Source: Sweltsa coloradensis (taxonomy: Eukaryota > Arthropoda > Insecta > Plecoptera > Chloroperlidae). From it: a stretch of DNA of 64,000 bases. Both the position numbers and the translations under genes were made by a program. The notes beneath the pieces were generated by a model, which saw nothing but the letters and a program-made list of their open reading frames with translations, was not told the origin of the DNA and made no database searches. Each line of letters opens with the position of its first letter. Position 1 is the stretch's first letter. Shown one piece after another: positions 57,787-64,000 of the stretch. The stretch covers positions 558,001 through 622,000 of the forward strand of contig JAMZAV010000160.1 of assembly GCA_024449915.1 (NCBI GenBank), read 5' to 3'.

Positions 57787-60000
57787 ATCAATATATTTTT
57801 TTAGAACGTACACGGTATGGATGTTAGCATCCAAGTAGAGAAAATTACTTTATTTACAATGATTCAAAATAAAATCTCACTCATTGATAATTAAAAGGTT
57901 TGAGCATTGCAGTTATAAATAAAATAATTTGTTTTTTAGCATTATGTAAGCTTCCGGTCATCTAATCCAATTACCGTTTGTCAAGCACATAGCCACTGAG
58001 ATGACTGACATCGGTGCAAATTTTGGCTTCTCTAACATTATCCATTGAGGGCCCACAAATTGATACATAATTCGTTAGCCAGCCAGCCAGCTCAAGAAGA
58101 AAGTTATTTCGAACGATCTTGACGTCTCAATAACTTCTAGACGCATCATCAGATCGGGATGAAATTTGAAATCGGTCATCTCATAGTAAAAGCCCATCGA
58201 TTGAAGCAAGTTGCAGGTTTTTATCTCACATGGTTTCGCGTCGGCGACACCGTGTTAAGTGCTAATGTAGGCGTGCGGTAATAGGCGCTAGTGGAAGCGG
58301 AGCCGCGCGTGGCTTGGCCCGGTGCGCTTCTGCGCACCTTGATAACAATAACTAGTTCATAAACAAATAGAGGGAGGGGGGGGGGGAGGGATGCTAATGA
58401 CCATCAACTGCAGTCAAATCACGGATTGGTTTTTTTAAAGAATTAAAATCAGAACCCCGTCTGGGCCCGGGGTATAATTTGGCCCAGAGCATGGCTCTAC
58501 TAATCATAAAAGGCGATTCAAGAGAAAAAGTCCACCTCGCCAACGTCAGCTAGTATGAAGGGTAGTATATTACTCCCCGAATCTAGAGGCGAGCTCTGGC
58601 AATCGTCGTCGGGGACCTTGCCCCCTTCCCTTGACGACCCCTCGACGACGATGACGACAATTACACCACGACCGAGACAAAGACAATGACGACCGCGACG
58701 TGAGTCGTACTTTGGTAAATTATTATAATATGAAGGTAAACGCAAGGTGATAGATCTACGAGTAATAAAAAGTCTAGGTTGAGGTAGCTAAACTTAAAAA
58801 AAAGCGTTATAAATGTACCCATCCTGGAGTATATCCAGTAATTTAGTAATTGTGACGTCCGCCGTGGGATTATATTTAGACAAAATAGCTATTAGGTAAA
58901 AACCCAGGCTGTATTGACATCGTCGAAACGAGGTAGGCATGTGGTATTTTTGATATCACTGTAAAGTTCCTTCAATTACACCACGTTTAATGCATTTCAT
59001 TATCTATCACCAATACGCAATGCATGATAATTTCACAGAGGAACTAAAAACAACCATTCGACATTTTATTGAAATACAAATTCACGAACCAATGTAAATG
59101 TTAAATGCTAAAAATATAACTATGATTTTTAATTTGGTTTTGTGTGGAGATGTTGCTTGTTACGACAGTATATGCAATTATTTCAATTTGAAAATTACCT
59201 CAACTGGGACTCGAAATCAGACACCCGTATCTCCATACGCATCTATAATCGTATTTCATAATTTACCCACGGTCAATTTTTCTCGTAGAAACACAATTAA
59301 AAACACAATCTGCATGAGAGAGACGATCAAATTTCAAATAAAGTAATTAATATAAAATAAAATGATCACAATAAAATGTAGAGCACATTACATACCGAGT
59401 ACCTGCCTAATGGAGCGGAACATAAGCAGTGCATTATCATATTCACTAATCTTAATTTCTAGTCCTGTGCTCGAGTTTGAATAGAGATAATTGCTCTACT
59501 GGACTTTGCTCTAGGGGTGTACAGAGAAAACTAGCTGTCAACGTAATGTAAACTTTTGGGTGTCTTTTAAAAGACCCTACGATTACACATCTCTACGAGC
59601 CTGTGGATTATATGGCCGTGAAACATAATGTTTGTTATTTACTAGGCCTACATTCGCGACTACTGGACTTTGAGCATATGGTTTTCCAGACTTTTCCCTA
59701 TGTAATATTCGCAATTCAAGTTTCTAATTTTTGTTTGTAAAGCTTCGGCTGCCCTGTCTCTTCATAAAACCTTTCATAAATGAAGACGTCGATGGATAAA
59801 ATGGTGCTGGGGCACTACAAATTAATGTTTGCACAAGATTTTCACACACATATCAGTACCGTATACTGTAATATGTACTATGTTGTGGGGCCTCCATCTC
59901 AACTAAATGGACTAAACTGGCCGTGTCTTCCAATTTTATCGATTATTGGTCATGGCAAGCTAAATAATGGCAATAACATGCAAGCTGTGGAATATTATGG
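57787..60000. other. Gene-free stretch
   Basis: Includes AGCC repeats at 58076-58092 and a GC-rich block at 58210-58345 that reads like an old repeat. A G run lies at 58376-58386. No gene recognised. Confidence 0.4.
58590..58690 (-). repeat. GTCGTC-rich dispersed repeat, copy 2
   Basis: On the minus strand GTCGTCAAGGGAAGGGGG, GTCCCCGACGACGATTGCC and AGAGC match 39437-39515. Confidence 0.5.
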
Positions 60001-60505
60001 CGTGGAATATTAGGTAACAGTATGTTATTATTTCGTATACCAAAGGCTGATTGTGTTGGTATAAATTATGTCCGTACCTGTGCCCGTACGGATGGAAATC
60101 GGCCTACATCCATATCCCCTTATTTATTACAGTATTGTTGTGTCAACAATACATCCCTGAAACCCACCTTCTGATCTCCTTCCTTTCTTTGTGTGTATCC
60201 CGTTTTTGTTATTTAACATTTTGCTGTGTGCATAATAATATGTATTTAGCTGCGTGGAATATTAGGTAACAGTATGTTATTATTTCGTATACCAAAGGCT
60301 GATTGTGTTGGTATAAATTATGTCCGTACCTGTGCCCGTACGGATGGAAATCGGCCTACATCCATATCCCTTATTTATTACAGTATTGTTGTGTCAACAA
60401 TACATCCCTGAAACCCACCTTCTGATCTCCTTCCTTCTTTTGTGTGTGTATCCCGTTTTTGTTATTTAACATTTTGCTGTGTGCATAATAATATGTATTT
60501 AGCTG
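60001..60505. repeat. Tandem duplication of 252 bp
   Basis: Copy one (60001-60252) and copy two (60253-60505) start CGTGGAATATTAGGTAACAG and end GTATTTAGCTG. They differ mainly by a one-base deletion in TATCCCCTTA/TATCCCTTA and changes in a CTTTCTTTGTGTG tract. The near identity shows a recent event. Confidence 0.95.
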
Positions 60506-61923
60506 CAACGTAGATGTAGACATCCACTACCCTTTTATTAATTGAAAAACTCTTTTTAATTTCAACTCTCCAATGGTTCCATGTTTTCAACAGCACCGTA
60601 AGCGTAAATGTAGCTCCCCTTTCTTTAAATTACCCGTTCATTGGTGGTGTTTGTAAGTGACCAGCGTATACTTTATTCGAAAGAAAGTATACAAGAAAGG
60701 TATTTCATACTTAAGTATCCACAACTTTTTAAATTACAGGCCCATGGTAAGGGTAATTTTACAAAAAAATGTTACAGTGTACCATCAATTTTAAAAGTGA
60801 AACTATTTTCTTCAAACACACCCTGCATCGTCTTTTGTGAAGTATGAATGGGCTATTCCATTAGTTATGTCCAAGCGGTTGTGATGATTTTAATTCACAT
60901 TCACAACCTTCAAATTTTCAGGGAGTTTGTGTCCAACACACTCTTGACGAGAGGACAAGAAAGGTTGCGAGTAATTTTAATTCCTAACGTCCCCCCCCCC
61001 CCCCCCCCTTCTTTGAATGAGATCCTCATGTCACAGAGTGGCGCCAAGATAAATCAAGATGTACATGTCAGGGCCAATTTGAACGGTTACCGCTCGCATT
61101 GGTAGAAATAACAGCGTTATTGTGGTATGACCGAATTACGCGAGATCTTGCACATGCATGAAGAAGTTACTGGGGCCATGCCGCCAGGGCCGTAGACGCA
61201 GAGCAGTGTTTTGTTTTTGTTCTCCCAGACCATCATGACCATGCAAAACAGAAGTAACATAATTTCAATATAGGTACATTTCAAGTTTGTCAACCCTTCA
61301 TTCAAATGAAAGTGAAACGAACGGAAGACGAAGAAAATGGCAGACTGCGACACAACATAAATGACGTTATGACGACTGACGAGATAATAGACATCATCAA
61401 CTGTACAATGGATACTTCACTTGCATATCATAAATCTCATGAACAAGAAGATACCTTGATTGAGTAGCGAGATGCCGAAAGTGCGAGCCATGCTGGGTTC
61501 AAGACTCAAGCGGGAGAAAGTCGCCAGCATGTCTGATCAGTGATATGTCTGAGAGTGAGGCATTTGATGCGTAGGCCGAAACAAAGAAAGCGTTTGAAGA
61601 TGGGCGCACAGAGAAACTGAAAGATTTATTCCTGAATAGTACCTTGATTGTACGAGAGTTATGTGGACTCCAGCTCCAGCACAGAGAGGCTTTGTGTCGG
61701 GGCTGGACGTACTGGCGACCACGGAGACGACGCCGACGGCGCGTCTGTCCTAGGGAGGAGCCCAGGAGGTACATCATGCGTATACGGGAGGTCGTCCACA
61801 CCGCCGGCATCCTGACTGAAAGTTTGTCTTAGTTTTTTTTAATCAATAAGGCGAATAACATAAAATCCCCCCCCCCCCCCCCAGTATCTTGAAGAGCAAA
61901 TTGAATTCAGTCTCAAACATAAT
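60506..61923. other. Gene-free stretch; frame with Arg-rich run at 61640-61830
   Basis: C runs lie at 60991-61008 and 61867-61882. At 61644-61832 (plus) a 62-codon frame contains RPRRRRRRR and EEPRRYIMRI, and 61806-61825 (GCCGGCATCCTGACTGAAAG) resembles the SINE body start. I do not call a gene here. Confidence 0.4.
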
Positions 61924-62341
61924 TGGATGAACGAAGCGAAGACTTCAATTTCACTCACCCCTAAAAAAATTTGGCTCGGGTGTTTTCTTTTCTTTTTTTT
62001 TGTATTTTTGTCTGCTCGCGCTCTACCGGGCAAACGGCTTATGCGATCTTGATGAAAATTTGAGGGGACCTTCGAAATCTCTGAACTTAGACTTGCCACG
62101 TTTTTGGATACAATCGATTTACGATTTTTTCGATTTTTAATGAGATATTTTCGTGATATTTGGCAAACGGCTACTCCGATCTTGATGAAACTTTATCGGA
62201 ACGTTGAAAATCTGAAATTATATATGTTATGAGTTTAGAGACATCTGAAGAAATATTTCTCATAGAAATCGTACTTTTACGATTTTTTTCAAAAGCTCAT
62301 CCATCAACGCGACTGGAAAAAGCGTAAGCGAAGCGGCCTAG
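61924..62341 (+). mobile_element. Helentron-like non-autonomous element, copy 4 (shortest)
   Basis: It starts TGGATGAACGAAGCGAAGAC after a T at 61923. It ends GCTCATCCATCAACGCGACT, GGAAAAAGCGT, AAGCGAAGCGGCCTAG at 62341 with T at 62342. The hairpin is ACGC/GCGT. Two internal units with GGCAAACGGCT...CGATCTTGATGAAA lie about 134 bases apart (62029 and 62163). An insertion of AAGCGAAGCGG sits between hairpin and end. Confidence 0.7.
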
Positions 62342-64000
62342 TATATTATATAGAAGAGAAGCGGTCTAGTAGATTTATTCTTTGAGTTATTAAAATATCA
62401 CGTTTAAATTCAAATTTGAAGTATTGTCATGAAAATATTTTGGTCCAATTTTGTGCTGAGAAGAAAGAAATAATATTTAGTTCACAAACGTACCTGTTTG
62501 AACGGCACATTACAACTTTTGCTGGTGCTGGTGTCCCGAAATATTCTTTAGCATCGGTTTTCATTTTTACCAGCAAAGTATCTCAGTTAGCTTATATCAA
62601 AACATTATTTTATATTTGTCTCAAATGATATATCTAAACTTAAAATATTTCTTACAAACATTCTCGTTGTTCCTGTTTCAAAAGCAGGATGTTCAGGGTC
62701 CAATTCTGATCGGGCTGGTGTATCACATTTGACTTAGCTGACACTGGGATGGGATGAAATGACCAAGTTATTGAACACATACGACTGTCAACAGATTTAT
62801 TATGCACTAAAACATATGTGACAATAACAATATTGTATATTTATTTTCATTTCAAATTCCACCAGCCATCACAATTTTAGTGAATACGTAAAAAAACTTG
62901 TTTACGAATATAAGTTAACAAATAATTATACTAACTGCAATGGCTAATATCTTATGTAATTCTTTGATGACGATAAATTGATTCTTACACTTCGTACAAC
63001 GTAAGAAATTGCTTCCAAATAGAAAGACTTGTTAAAAACAATGACGATAATGTAAGGAACTTTATTAATCTTTACTGGAAAACAATCTAGTCTCTTGCAA
63101 CGAATATATTATATACAAGTTGTGTTTTATACACAATTAACTACCTTTGCCTAAAATAATATTTTCCTCGTCCTCCAGTTTTGAAATATAGCTAGCTATC
63201 TACAGCCCTACCGACAAATTTAGCATCTAATAGGCTACCTATCATGTTGTGACTACAATAATTTTAACTACATTTCATTCATTACATTCATTAAATTGAA
63301 GTTATCAACTGTGTGATATCAACACAACATATTAATAAGTAATACGAAAACGAATGAAGATTCTTATATCGTTATATTTTAAATGCTTTTAGAAATTTGT
63401 TTTTGTTAAGGCATTGTTTTGGGACGATAAGATGAAAATATATTTCCCAAGTCTTTTTCTTTCAAATTCCTTGGCAGTGAAAAGAGCTTTGTTTTACAAC
63501 GCTGCTTCATCATGTCTACAAGAGTGTTACGGGGATGGAGACTAGGCACTATATGTGCTGTTTTAGTGTAAACAGTGTATGTTCTCAATGGGCACAAACC
63601 TCTTCCAGGCTACAGCATTATACGAATACATCATCTATATACATTAGTAATTTTGAGAATAATAAAGTAATCGATTATCTCTATACGAAGAAGTGAACTA
63701 TAATACAGAAATGAGTGTCCCAGATCACAATAGCCTGCACAAAATTTGACTCTGCACAATTATTTCAAACTTGTGCATAGTTGGAGGAAAAACACTTGTT
63801 ACTTTTTATGAATATCTTATTTAAATGCTATTATGCTACGACAAAAAACTTTATTGTGATGTTCTTGTTTTCTCAATTTAACATAACGATTTTCACACAA
63901 AAACCAGGGGCATTACCAACTTTTTATATCTCCTTCTGCAGTCTCACATTTATGGAAGAAGACCAGAGGTGGCACAAACTAGTACACACTATTAATAATC
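62342..64000. other. Gene-free AT-rich stretch
   Basis: No coding exon, SINE or terminal repeat was recognised in the last 1.6 kb. Confidence 0.45.

Noticed and set aside
57061..57834. Two inverted frames sharing a Lys/Arg-rich peptide
   Set aside because: The similarity follows from the near-identical arms of the palindrome and is not independent evidence for a protein.

Overview
The window looks like AT-rich nuclear DNA from a marine invertebrate animal. Signs of this are long introns or intergenic space, many microsatellites, tRNA-derived SINEs, APE-type LINE relics, hAT-like and foldback DNA elements, and no operons or ribosome binding sites. The palindromic word TAGGCCTA recurs (for example near 1360, 15280, 35780, 55010 and 59645). 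I have seen that habit in echinoderm and other marine invertebrate DNA, but I would not name a phylum from it. I find no intact protein-coding gene. Every ORF of more than 100 codons is low-complexity, lies in a repeat, or matches nothing I recognise. The window is best read as a gene desert or the inside of large introns.

Layout. 1-9 kb: a TATA-type promoter candidate, a SINE, a 53-bp near-perfect palindrome with a 7-bp flanking repeat, a 73-bp minisatellite, and a second TATA promoter candidate with a splice donor. 9-20 kb: mostly featureless, with a SINE, tRNA-like fragments and a repeat family ending in CCCGGCACCTCCACCA. 20-28 kb: a 179-bp foldback element with AATTAT flanks, AT microsatellites, the 3' end of a LINE (minus strand), and a compact CpG-rich block with E2F and paired CCAAT motifs. 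28-35 kb: a Helentron-like element, a related family forming a 510-bp inverted pair, a perfect RFX X-box, and a decayed LINE with a recognisable zinc knuckle and endonuclease start. 35-47 kb: SINEs, tRNA-like heads, a hAT-like element and a large compound trinucleotide repeat. 47-57 kb: two more Helentron-like copies, an 80-bp tandem array, a TIR element flanked by TA, and hAT-like elements. 57-64 kb: a very young 0.7-kb palindrome, a 252-bp tandem duplication, and a fourth Helentron-like copy.

The most interesting system is a four-copy non-autonomous family at 28134-28940, 47405-48159, 53351-54455 and 61924-62341. All copies start TGGATGAGC or its one-base variant TGGATGAAC, carry the inverse GCTCATCCA near but not at the other end, then a short hairpin, and finish in CCTAG. 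All four are flanked by T on both sides and contain tandem internal units. This matches the described architecture of Helentron-type (HINE/DINE-like) rolling-circle elements: terminal plus subterminal inverted repeat, 3' hairpin, TT insertion and internal tandem repeats. No Rep/helicase source gene is in the window. All calls were made by eye, without any database search.
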